From assembly GCF_003725795.1 (NCBI RefSeq), contig NZ_RBEE01000014.1, positions 62,001 through 126,000 on the forward strand: a stretch of DNA of 64,000 bases, given 5' to 3'. Source of the DNA: Pedobacter jejuensis (GTDB taxonomy: Bacteria > Bacteroidota > Bacteroidia > Sphingobacteriales > Sphingobacteriaceae). Shown here in pieces: positions 16,298-25,286 of the stretch. The position numbers were made by a program, and so were the translations under genes. Under the pieces are notes generated by a model. It had not been told where the DNA came from. It worked only from the letters and a program-made list of their open reading frames with translations, and did not search any database. Each line of letters starts with the position of its first letter. Positions within the stretch are counted from its first letter, which is position 1.

Positions 16298-17038
16298 ATG
16301 ATATATAGCTGCCTAATTGTTGATGATAACGAAATAGAGCGTGATGCAATTGAAATGCACCTTAAAAAAATTGCGCCATTAAGCATTTCGGCAATATGTG
16401 ATAATGGAATTGAGGCAGCCGCATTTTTAGCAACCAATCATGTTGATATTGTATTCTCGGATATTGACATGCCTGAACTATCAGGAATGGCACTTTTAAA
16501 AACTTTAAAAAACAAACCACTTTTCATTTTTATAACTTCTTTCAGTCAATATGCGGCAGAGAGTTTCGAATTAGATGCACTAGATTTTATTGTTAAACCC
16601 GCAAATTTTGAGCGCTTGCTTAAAGCAACAAATAAAGCAATTGAATATTTAGAGTTGAGAAAGTTAGTGGATAATACTTATTCAGATGTACCAAATTCAT
16701 CTGAAGAATATTTCTTTTTCAAAGAAACAAAAGGCATCACAAAACTTAATTATAGCGATGTAGTTTACATAGAAAGTATGGGTGATTTTTCGAAAATATA
16801 TACCAAAAACGATAAGCACATCATTTTGGTGGGATTAAAAAATCTAGAAAAACAATTGCCAAATTATTTCTGTAGGGTACATAAACAGTATATTATAAAT
16901 GTACATCACATCTCAACAATAACTGCTCATGAAGTTCATTTAACATCTAACTTTATCGTGCCAATTAGCTCCATAAACCGACAGGAATTATTAGATAGTG
17001 TTATCGATAAAAAAACACTTTCTCGGTTTAAGAAATAA
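16298..17038 (+). CDS. LytTR-type response regulator
   Basis: 246 aa. The receiver domain has the acidic pair in CLIVDDNEIERD, phospho-acceptor Asp in IVFSDIDMPELSGM, and Lys in DFIVKPANFERLL. From about residue 140 it carries a LytTR DNA-binding domain (YSDVVYIESMGDFSKIYT, FCRVHKQYIINVHHI). This LytR/AlgR class is abundant in Bacteroidota and usually pairs with LytS-type kinases. Here it converges, with a 3-bp gap, on a TPR histidine kinase gene that carries stop codons. If that kinase is its partner, the pair may be inactive. Confidence 0.92.
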   Translation: MIYSCLIVDDNEIERDAIEMHLKKIAPLSISAICDNGIEAAAFLATNHVDIVFSDIDMPELSGMALLKTLKNKPLFIFITSFSQYAAESFELDALDFIVKPANFERLLKATNKAIEYLELRKLVDNTYSDVPNSSEEYFFFKETKGITKLNYSDVVYIESMGDFSKIYTKNDKHIILVGLKNLEKQLPNYFCRVHKQYIINVHHISTITAHEVHLTSNFIVPISSINRQELLDSVIDKKTLSRFKK

Positions 17039-17041
17039 AAA

Positions 17042-19372
17042 TTAGCATTTTTTTAGCCACAAGGTAAAAGTAGTTCCTAGATTTTTTTCAGATGTAACCG
17101 TAAGTTTACCATCCATCAAGGCCAAAAAAGTTCTACATAGCAATAAACCCAAACCCGTCCCTTTTTCTTTATTTGTTCCTGGGGTACTAACTCCAGCACC
17201 TTGGTAATCAGATTTATTGATATGATTTATTTGTTCTGCAGACATACCAATCCCGGTATCAGTTACCAAAATCTGCAATTCGTCATTATAAATTTCTGCA
17301 GTTAATATAACTTTCCCATTTTCAGGGGTAAATTTGATAGCATTACTGATTAAATTTCGTAATACTAAAGAAAACATGTTTACATCAGCTCTACAGACAA
17401 TACTTTCAGATATATTATTTTCAATAGTAATATGTTTAAAATCAGCTGTGCTTTTTAACGAATCAATAACATCTTCGATTATAATAAATATATTTAATTC
17501 TTCTAAACATGGATTAAAGCCTTGCATTTGACTAGCTGCCCAGTTCAAAAGATTCTCCATCATGGATGACGTATAGGTTAAACTATTTTTTAGCAAACCT
17601 GCGTAACGATTAAACTTAGCCTGCTCTAAATTCCCATCTTCCAGAAGCTCTATAAAAGCAATTAAAGAATTTACAGGCGTTCGCATATCATGACTTACCA
17701 CGCTAAAAATACGATCCTTAACTCTACTTAATTGCTCCAATTCTAGCTTTTGCTTATTGATTATTTTATTTAGCCTAGTGGTTTTTCTCTGGTTATAATA
17801 TATAATACCTGATGTGCATAAAACAAGTCCACACGCTGCAAAAAGGAATATTTTTAATTTTTCATCATATTTAATTTGCTGCTCTTGCTTAGATATTTGT
17901 TTCTCTCTTTTTATAGCATCATACTGCGATATTAGCTTAGAACGCTCATAATCATTGCTCTGAATTTTCTTTTCATTTTCCGAATTTTTTTGATTTTGAA
18001 TAAATTTAAATTGTTGCAACATTTTTTCTTTGTCACTCAAATCAAGCTCCTGTTGTCTTAAAATAAGTTTCTGATGCTGCTGTCTAGCAAATAAAACCTG
18101 CCGCTGTAATACAGCATCGGTGATTTGTTGCTTTAGTTGGTAATCCTTTTCCTTAACCGCAAAATCCAACTGCATTTGTCTACGTGTTATTTCTCGCTCC
18201 TTTTCAGCATTAAATATTTTATCTTTTACGATTACATATTGTTTGTAAAAAGTTAAAGATTCATCGTAGTTTTTTAAATTACTATGCGCCTGGCTAAGCT
18301 GCAAATTCGCATCTCTTTCTATATCCAAAAAGCTACTTGTTTTCGAAATATTTAGTGCTTCAGTTAGTAATTTTATTGCATCCTTATATTTTTTTTGATT
18401 GTTGTAGAAGTTACCTAAAGCTTGCAAACTCTTGGCATAAACACGTTTATCATCCGAATTTTTATTTATAGATATAGATGTTAAATAGGATTTTAACGCT
18501 AAGTCTTTTGCTCCCATTCGTTCATAAACCATTCCTAAATTCATTTTGATTGATGCGATTAAATCTTGTTCTACCCTCGCTTCTTCTGCAATCTTTAAAG
18601 CTCTGTTTAAATTGTCTAATGCACCTTTTAAATTTTGGTTGGGCAAAATATCCATGCTCATTAACTCAACAGGACTAGCATGAAAATAAGAAAGCCCTAT
18701 ACCCATTTAAGCAACTGCAGCACCTCTGGAAATTTCACCCTTTAGATTAAAGAGATTAAGCGCCATTCTAAGGTATTGAAGCGCTTTTTTATGTTGATCT
18801 AAATCTTGATAAATTTCAGAAATATTAACCTAGCAGCTGCCTAACTCTTCCTTACTGTTATTTTTCAAATAAATGGAAACAGCTTTTTGACTGACCGCCA
18901 GTGATTTTGCATAATCTGGAATCAAATTGTACAATGCACCCAAATCTAGGTAAGCACCTGCAGCACCAATTTGTTGATCTGCACTTAAAAATTCATTTAT
19001 AGCTTTTTTATAATAGTTCTCAGCATTCTGAATATTTGTATGACTATGATAAAGACGAGCCATTTTTGTATAAGCGATACCTGCAAATTTTGCTAAATCG
19101 AGTTTGTGGGAAATTGAGACTACAATACCTAAAGATTCTTCAGCCTTTTCAAAGTCTTTTTTCCAAATGTATTGTTGAAGTATTTTTATTGACAAATCAA
19201 TTTTACCAGAATCTATATTGCGATAAGTTTGATTAAGTTTTAAAAGACTGTCTAAACTTTTCGGTTTATACGAAACCTGTGCATGTGATTTGTAGCTTGT
19301 AGCAAGAAATATAACGGCAAGAAGTATCCTTAAAACTATTTTATTAAAAATTTTATAGCGCCAAGACTCCAT
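17042..19372 (-). pseudogene. TPR sensor histidine kinase, interrupted by two in-frame stops
   Basis: One continuous frame of 777 codons, read from ATG 19372, with TAG at 18830-18832 (codon 181) and TAA at 18707-18709 (codon 222). Before them: signal peptide, then TPR-like repeats. Between them: VNISEIYQDLDQHKKALQYL, also TPR. After them: more TPRs, a long coiled coil, a membrane helix (FLFAACGLVLCTSGIIYY), H-box SVVSHDMRTPVNS, N-box NLISNAIKFTPENG, DTGIGMS and GTGLGLLLC. Both stops sit where TPR packing favours Tyr (GSC*VNIS, AVA*MGIG). No frameshift is needed. An internal ATG at 18704-18706 directly after the second stop could start a shortened kinase, but it would lack the signal peptide. 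A pseudogene is most likely; sequencing error or readthrough is possible. Confidence 0.85.
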
Positions 19373-19570
19373 TAATTAAATCACAATTTAGATGATATAG
19401 CAATTTGTTGATTTAAGAAATTAGACGCATGTAAAAGTTTACGCGTTGATTGGGAATACAGAATAAATAATTTACAGGGACTGATTTGGTTTCTTAAATC
19501 AAGGTGTAATATAATTTTTTTCTTTGATATTATTTACACTAAACTTCTATGGATAAGCTAAAACAAAAAA

Positions 19571-19610
19571 TCTCACCTCTGACATAGCAAAGGTGAGAAT
19601 CGATATCATT
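19571..19610 (-). terminator. intrinsic terminator after the E1 gene
   Basis: On the minus strand the arms TCTCACCT and AGGTGAGA (19591-19598 and 19571-19578) form an 8-bp stem with a 12-base loop, followed by TTTTTTG. It lies 27 bp after the stop of the E1 gene. Confidence 0.7.
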
Positions 19611-19624
19611 TTGTTGTTGTTTGA

Positions 19625-22054
19625 TTAATACAGTGCCGGAAACTTAGCAGGATTTGCTTCATGCATCATTTGGTAGATTGTTTCAACCACATCATCAACA
19701 GAAGGCTTACTAAAATAATCTCCGTCAGAGCCAAATGGTGGTCTGTGTGCTTTAGCCGTTAAGGTTTTTGGTTGACCATCTAAATGAAAATATCCATTTT
19801 GTATCTCTAAAACTTGTTGGAGAATATATGCTGAAGCTCCACCCGGTACATCTTCATCAACCACTAATAGCTTATTGGTTTTTTTAAGCGATGAAGAGCA
19901 AACATGATTGATATCAAATGGTAATAACGTTTGCGGATCAATAATATCCAACGAAATACCAAACACGGCCAATTCTTCCGCTGCTTCCTGTACAATTCTC
20001 AAGGTAGAACCATAAGATACCACAGTAATGTCTGTTCCTTCTTCAATTACTTCAGCCTGTCCTAACGGAACAGTAAATTCGCCAATATTATTTGGCAATT
20101 TTTCTTTTAAGCGATAACCATTCAGGCATTCGATTACCACAGCCGGTTCATCTGCCCTAAAAAGTGTGTTGTACATGCCTGCAGCTTGAGTCATATTTCG
20201 AGGAACACATAAGTGCAATCCACGTAATGAGCCTAAAAGCATGCTAATAGGCGAACCAGAATGCCAAACACCTTCTAAACGATGACCTCTTGTTCTAACA
20301 ATTACAGGAGCTTTTTGAATACCTTTTGTTCGGTAAGATAATGAAGCCAAATCATCACTTAGCACATTCAAAGCAAATATTAAATAATCTAAATATTGTA
20401 TTTCTGCAATTGGTTTTAAACCACGCATAGCAAGCCCAATTCCCTGACCCATTATGGTCATTTCTCTAATGCCTGTATCGGTTACTCTTAATTCGCCATA
20501 TTTGGTTTGCAAACCTGCAAAACCTTGATTAACATCACCAATATTACCTAAATCTTCGCCGAAAGCTACCAAACGCTGGTCGCGAGCAAAGTTTTCATCA
20601 AAGCAAGCATTAAGAATTTCACGTCCATCTACCATTTTAGAAAACTCATCGTAAACAGCATCTACAACTTTAATTTTTTCAGGACTGTCTTTGCCGCCTG
20701 TATGAAGTTTAGAATTGTACCGATTGTAATTTAATTCATCCTGGCTCTGGTACCATTTTATCAAATCTTCGCGTTCTGGCGAATTTTGTTTTGATGATAA
20801 ACGGATTGCTTTACGTGCAGCTACAAATATTTCTCTACGTTGCGCATCGGCGGTTGAAGCCAGTTGAGATGAAATTTTAGCAAGTTCTGGCTGGTTTTTT
20901 GCCATTGCCAAAATAAAATCAACAACTTGTTTTTGTTCAGGCTTCATGCTATCCAAAAACTCATTCCATGCTTCCTTTTGGGCATTACGAACAAAAACTT
21001 TGGCGGCCTTTTCGAGTTCTAAAAGTTCTTCTTCTGATACGATAGCTGATTCAAGCATCCACTCACGCATTTTTAAAATACAATCATGTTCGCTTTCCCA
21101 AGTTAATCTGTCTTTTGATTTATATCTTTCGTGAGATCCAGAAGTACTATGTCCTTGTGGCTGAGTAAGTTCGGTAACATGAATTAAAACAGGAACATGC
21201 TCGTCTCGGCAAACATTTATTGCTTTTTCATAAACCTCGCATAATGCAGGATAATCCCATCCTTTAACTTTATAAATTTCGTAACCTGCGTTATTTTCAT
21301 CACGTTGAAATCCTTTTAAAACTTCAGATATATCTTCTTTTGTGGTTTGATATTTAGCAGGAACAGAAATTCCGTAAGCGTCATCCCAAATGGAGATTGC
21401 CATTGGCACTTGCAAAACGCCAGCAGCATTTATAGCTTCGAAAAATACACCTTCTGATGTAGATGCATTACCGATTGTACCAAAAGCCACTTCATTACCA
21501 TTAACCGAAAAGTTCTTTAAATAATCTAGCTCCTTGTTGTTTCTAAATAGTTTTGACGCATAAGCTAAACCCACCAATCGAGCCATTTGACCTCCCGTTG
21601 GTGATATATCTGATGAAACATTTTTGATTTTAGTTAAATCATTCCAGCTTCCATCTTCATTAATTGATTTTGTTGCAAAATGACAGTTCATTTGCCTACC
21701 GCCCGAGAATGGATCTGCACCATCAGTTGGGTTGGCATACAATTGAGCAAAAAATTCTTTTATTGTTGAAATCCCGGCAGCAAAGGCAAAGGTTTGGTCG
21801 CGGTAATAGCCTGAACGCCAGTCACCATTTTTAAATGCTTTAGCCATAGCAACCTGCGGCACCTCTTTACCATCGCCAAAAATGCCAAACTTCGCCTTCC
21901 CTGTTAATACCTCTCTGCGACCTAAAACACTGGCCTGCCTGCTTTCGTAGGCAATTTTATAATCGTTTACAACAATTGATTTAAAATCGTTAAAACTTAG
22001 TTCAGCAGCATCGATAGAGTTGGTTGTCAGTTTTTCATTCTGCATCGTAATCAA
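19625..22054 (-). CDS. fused alpha-beta E1 component of a branched-chain 2-oxoacid dehydrogenase
   Basis: 809 aa. Residues about 30-400 are the E1 alpha part: PQVAMAKAFKNGDWRSGYYRDQT and the thiamine diphosphate site GNASTSEGVFFEAINAAG...WDDAYGISVP. Residues about 465-809 are the E1 beta part: VAFGEDLGNIGDVNQGFAGL, RVTDTGIREMTIMGQGIGLA, RTRGHRLEGVWHSGSP, and VDEDVPGGASAYILQQVLE. The fusion is the usual Bacteroidota form annotated as 2-oxoisovalerate dehydrogenase; the exact substrate (branched-chain or pyruvate) is inferred. E2 and E3 are not in the window. The ATG at 22045 (MQNEKL) is an alternative start. A -7 box TATATTTG lies at 22068-22075 on the minus strand, and a terminator follows the gene. 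Confidence 0.93.
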   Translation of the reverse strand: MITMQNEKLTTNSIDAAELSFNDFKSIVVNDYKIAYESRQASVLGRREVLTGKAKFGIFGDGKEVPQVAMAKAFKNGDWRSGYYRDQTFAFAAGISTIKEFFAQLYANPTDGADPFSGGRQMNCHFATKSINEDGSWNDLTKIKNVSSDISPTGGQMARLVGLAYASKLFRNNKELDYLKNFSVNGNEVAFGTIGNASTSEGVFFEAINAAGVLQVPMAISIWDDAYGISVPAKYQTTKEDISEVLKGFQRDENNAGYEIYKVKGWDYPALCEVYEKAINVCRDEHVPVLIHVTELTQPQGHSTSGSHERYKSKDRLTWESEHDCILKMREWMLESAIVSEEELLELEKAAKVFVRNAQKEAWNEFLDSMKPEQKQVVDFILAMAKNQPELAKISSQLASTADAQRREIFVAARKAIRLSSKQNSPEREDLIKWYQSQDELNYNRYNSKLHTGGKDSPEKIKVVDAVYDEFSKMVDGREILNACFDENFARDQRLVAFGEDLGNIGDVNQGFAGLQTKYGELRVTDTGIREMTIMGQGIGLAMRGLKPIAEIQYLDYLIFALNVLSDDLASLSYRTKGIQKAPVIVRTRGHRLEGVWHSGSPISMLLGSLRGLHLCVPRNMTQAAGMYNTLFRADEPAVVIECLNGYRLKEKLPNNIGEFTVPLGQAEVIEEGTDITVVSYGSTLRIVQEAAEELAVFGISLDIIDPQTLLPFDINHVCSSSLKKTNKLLVVDEDVPGGASAYILQQVLEIQNGYFHLDGQPKTLTAKAHRPPFGSDGDYFSKPSVDDVVETIYQMMHEANPAKFPALY

Positions 22055-22218
22055 ATATTGGTTGTGGCAAATATATACAAAATTAAAAGTTTGCCTTTAT
22101 CATCAACTGTAAAATTATATATGGATAGGGAAAATATATTTGGAATAGTTTTTGTTTTAGCAGATAAATATTAAATTTGTTATAATAAATATTTCAAATC
22201 ATATATCAACACATAAAC

Positions 22219-22617
22219 ATGAAAAAGATATTAGTACTATTAACATTTGCAATGGGTTTTGGTTTGATGGCTAACGCACAAACTGCTGCTAAACCGGCTG
22301 AATTTAAGTTTGAAGCAGAAACCCATGATTTTGGTAAAATTACGGTTAACAAACCTGTAACTTACGATTTTAAATACACTAACGTTGGCGAAGAGCCATT
22401 AATTATTACAAAAGCTGAAGCGAGTTGCGGTTGTACAGTTCCAAAATATACAACAGTGCCATTAAAAAAAGGTGAAACCGGTACGATTTCGGTTACTTTT
22501 AGTGCTGCTGGTGCGCCACAACCTTTTACAAAAACGGTTACAGTTACATCAAATGCTAAAACGCCTGTAAAAGTACTTTACATCAAAGGCGAAACAGTTG
22601 CTGCTGCATCTAAATAA
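22219..22617 (+). CDS. exported DUF1573 protein
   Basis: 132 aa with signal peptide (LLTFAMGFGLMANAQ). The rest is one DUF1573 Ig-like domain: HDFGKITVNKPVTYDFKYTN, then the conserved ITKAEASCGCTVPKY and KKGETGTISVTF. These proteins are secreted or periplasmic and very common in Bacteroidota, with no proven role. It is divergent from the E1 gene and ends in its own terminator, so it is probably monocistronic. A near-consensus promoter (TTTG, 17-nt spacer, TAAATTTG at 22172-22179) lies about 40 bp upstream. Confidence 0.9.
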   Translation: MKKILVLLTFAMGFGLMANAQTAAKPAEFKFEAETHDFGKITVNKPVTYDFKYTNVGEEPLIITKAEASCGCTVPKYTTVPLKKGETGTISVTFSAAGAPQPFTKTVTVTSNAKTPVKVLYIKGETVAAASK

Positions 22618-22637
22618 TTTTTACATCATAATATTTT

Positions 22638-22667
22638 AAAAGTCTCGATTTTAATCGGGACTTTTTT
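22638..22667 (+). terminator. intrinsic terminator after the DUF1573 gene
   Basis: AAAAGTCTCGATT (22638-22650) pairs with AATCGGGACTTTT (22653-22665) with one G-U pair, followed by TTTTTT. It ends just before the aminotransferase start, which therefore needs its own promoter or read-through. Confidence 0.75.
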
Positions 22668-22678
22668 ATTTTTACGCC

Positions 22679-23878
22679 ATGCCAAAAATTTCACAAAAAG
22701 GTGTGCAGATGCCTGCATCGCCAATCAGAAAATTAACACCATTTGCAGACAAAGCGAAAAAAGATGGTAAAAAGGTTTATCATTTAAACATTGGTCAACC
22801 TGATATTGAAACACCAGAAGGAATGTTGAATGCCATTAAAAATATTGATTTTAATGTTTGGGCTTATACACCTTCAGAAGGTACTTTAGCATATCGCGAA
22901 AAATTGACTGAATACTACAATAAGTTAGGCTATAACATTAAGCCTGAAAACATTTTAGTTACGGTTGGAGGTTCTGAAGCGATTACAATTGCAATGCAAA
23001 CTTGTGTAAATGAGGGCGATGAGATTATTATTCCGGAGCCATTTTATGCAAATTATAATGGTTTTGCGTGTATGAGTAACGTTGTAGTAAAACCCATTTT
23101 ATCGTACATAGAAAATGGTTTTGCTTTGCCTCCTATTGCAGAATTTGAGAAGCTAATCACTGAAAAAACAAAGGCCATTATTATTTGTAATCCTAATAAT
23201 CCGACAGGTTATTTGTATTCTAGAGAAGAATTGGAGGCTTTAAAAACACTCTGCCTGAAATACGACTTATTCCTATTTTCTGATGAAGCTTATCGTGAAT
23301 TTTGTTACGATGGACGGGAGTTTATCTCACCAATGCATTTAGATGGTTTGGATGAGAACGTTGTAATTATGGATACCGTTTCCAAACGATACAGCGCTTG
23401 TGGTGCCCGTTTAGGTTGTTTAATTACCAAAAATAAAGATGTGATTGCTTCGGGTTTGAAATTTGCACAGGCAAGGTTAAGTCCGGGAATGGTAGAGCAA
23501 ATTGCTGGTGCCGCAGCAGTTGATACACCAGATAGCTATTTTGAAAAGGTAAACACCGAATATACCTTGCGCAGAGATACTTTGGTTAATAGGTTAAATA
23601 ATATTGAGGGTGTTTTTTGTCCAAATCCGGGTGGCGCTTTTTATGTGGTTGCTAAATTCCCGATTGATGATTCGGATAAGTTTTGCCAATGGATTTTGGA
23701 AGATTTTAATCATGAGAACCAAACAGTGATGATGGCACCAGCTACAGGTTTCTATTCTACACCAGGTTCTGGTAAAAATGAGGTGCGTATGGCTTATGTT
23801 TTAAATACCAATGATTTAAACAAAGCGATGGACTGTTTAGAGATTGCATTAAAACAATATCCGGGAAGAGTTGTGTAA
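22679..23878 (+). CDS. class I pyridoxal-phosphate aminotransferase (AspC/AlaT-like)
   Basis: 399 aa. Fold type I aminotransferase: HLNIGQPDIETPEGML, VTVGGSEAITIAMQTC, NPNNPTGYLYSREEL, the Asp/Tyr region LFLFSDEAYREF, the PLP Lys in DTVSKRYSACGARLG, and the C-terminal substrate Arg in EVRMAYVLN. The substrate is uncertain: aspartate, alanine or aromatic 2-oxoacids are all possible. As the aromatic cluster 6 kb upstream lacks its usual aminotransferase, this enzyme could supply the last step of Phe/Tyr synthesis, but that is speculation from proximity only. Confidence 0.9.
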   Translation: MPKISQKGVQMPASPIRKLTPFADKAKKDGKKVYHLNIGQPDIETPEGMLNAIKNIDFNVWAYTPSEGTLAYREKLTEYYNKLGYNIKPENILVTVGGSEAITIAMQTCVNEGDEIIIPEPFYANYNGFACMSNVVVKPILSYIENGFALPPIAEFEKLITEKTKAIIICNPNNPTGYLYSREELEALKTLCLKYDLFLFSDEAYREFCYDGREFISPMHLDGLDENVVIMDTVSKRYSACGARLGCLITKNKDVIASGLKFAQARLSPGMVEQIAGAAAVDTPDSYFEKVNTEYTLRRDTLVNRLNNIEGVFCPNPGGAFYVVAKFPIDDSDKFCQWILEDFNHENQTVMMAPATGFYSTPGSGKNEVRMAYVLNTNDLNKAMDCLEIALKQYPGRVV

Positions 23879-23930
23879 TTTGAAAATTTTAAAGATATTA
23901 ATTTTCTGATAAATAAATTATTATAATATG

Positions 23931-24050
23931 AAAACATTAAGGAACTAAGAACCAGCAAACCTTGTTTTTAATTCCTTAATGTTTTTCTAAATTGGTTTTA
24001 ATTATCCAGGGTTTTAATTTAAAACATTAAGGAATTAAGAACAAACAAAT
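23931..24050. repeat. AT-rich direct repeats and hairpin downstream of the aminotransferase
   Basis: AAAACATTAAGGAACTAAG at 23931 recurs with one change at 24021, each followed by AAC and a TTGTTTTT block. The first copy also pairs with TTCCTTAATGTTTT at 23972-23985, giving a 14-bp stem followed by T residues that may terminate the aminotransferase transcript. Confidence 0.6.
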
Positions 24051-24141
24051 ATTGTTTTTGGTTCCTATTGTTGTCGAGAATTTAGTTATCGTTATTTGTG
24101 AGTTTTTTTTAGAGGTGCGAACTAAGCCTAGGTTGTCAAAT

Positions 24142-25221
24142 TTAAATACGCTGAAGTTTTAATTCCTGCTCATAATCATAAATAATTTGTTCGAATTTGG
24201 CAATAGATTGTGTGTATTTTGATAGTAAAACCAATTGATTTTTAGCTCTCATCAAGTTGTGTTCTGGATGGAAAATAGGATAATAAATATCATTGTTCAA
24301 AAAATCTGTTAAAAATCGAAGGGCTTGCATATAAATCATAAACTGACCGCTATAAATAAATAATTGCTTTTCAGCATTGGTTAAACTTCGGCGCATTTCT
24401 TCCATGTAGCCTTTATAAATCGCTAAAAACACATCATCTCGAACAATAACTTTATCCAATAACGTTTCTTCTTCATTAGCGGGCGACAAATATGTTCTCA
24501 TCATATCACCAACATCGCTGATAAAATAACCTGGCATAACGGTATCCAAATCGATAACACCAATTCCTAAATCAGTATCGATATTTAAAAGCACATTATT
24601 TATTTTGGTATCGTGATGAACTACCCTGGTTTTTAATTTCTTATCAGCGGTTAATTCTTCAAATTTTTCTGCAATCCAAAGGAAGTCTTTTGCTTTATTA
24701 ATCTCTTCTGCTGCTGTAATTAACTTAAGATGGTTTGCACTTTTCAATGCATCAAAAAATTGTTGCTTCCTTAGGCTAAGATTATGAAAATCAGGAATGG
24801 TAACATTTAAACTTTCAGGGTTATAGGTTTCTAAAACTCTGCTAAATTTACCGAATTGCTTTGCCGCATGATAGGCCTGCTTTGCCTCGGTAACGGTATC
24901 AATAGTATATGAGTTTTGAACAAAAGGAAAGAGCCTATAAACGGCTCCATCCTTTTCAAAAAGTGTGGCTTGAGTAATTGTTCTTAATGGGGCGATAAAT
25001 AAATACTGTGGTGCAATCCTATCCAGATAATCTTTTAACATCAACGTGTTTTCTGCAATAAGCTGAGGAAACTGAAATACATTTGTATTTACTTTTTGTA
25101 ATATATATTGTTTGCTGCCTGTAGAAACTTTCCAGGTTTTATTTATTAATCCGTTACCAAAAGCAGCAACTTCACACTTTTCTGCGTTTAACCCGTAAGC
25201 TGTTAAAACTTCTTCAATCAT
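24142..25221 (-). CDS. phosphotransferase-family sugar kinase, N-acetylhexosamine kinase-like
   Basis: 359 aa, APH/ChoK fold. The nucleotide-binding N-lobe has KQYILQKVNTNVFQFP; the catalytic loop is VVHHDTKINNVLL and the metal site VIDLDTVMPGYFISDVGDMMRT. These motifs match N-acetylhexosamine 1-kinase (NahK) and relatives in Bacteroidota. The gene lies 65 bp after the GH109 gene on the same strand. A glycosidase releasing N-acetylgalactosamine followed by a kinase for N-acetylhexosamines makes a sensible pair. The precise sugar and position phosphorylated are inferred. Confidence 0.8.
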   Translation of the reverse strand: MIEEVLTAYGLNAEKCEVAAFGNGLINKTWKVSTGSKQYILQKVNTNVFQFPQLIAENTLMLKDYLDRIAPQYLFIAPLRTITQATLFEKDGAVYRLFPFVQNSYTIDTVTEAKQAYHAAKQFGKFSRVLETYNPESLNVTIPDFHNLSLRKQQFFDALKSANHLKLITAAEEINKAKDFLWIAEKFEELTADKKLKTRVVHHDTKINNVLLNIDTDLGIGVIDLDTVMPGYFISDVGDMMRTYLSPANEEETLLDKVIVRDDVFLAIYKGYMEEMRRSLTNAEKQLFIYSGQFMIYMQALRFLTDFLNNDIYYPIFHPEHNLMRAKNQLVLLSKYTQSIAKFEQIIYDYEQELKLQRI

Positions 25222-25286
25222 TAACTTATTATTTGTGTTGCAGGTATTTTTTATACACCTTAAATTTTATCGATCTACAATTTATA

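Noticed and set aside
594..18832. Global reassignment of TAG or TAA to tyrosine
   Set aside because: TAG and TAA end many intact genes at the expected positions here, so genome-wide recoding is not supported; only local readthrough or mutation remains.
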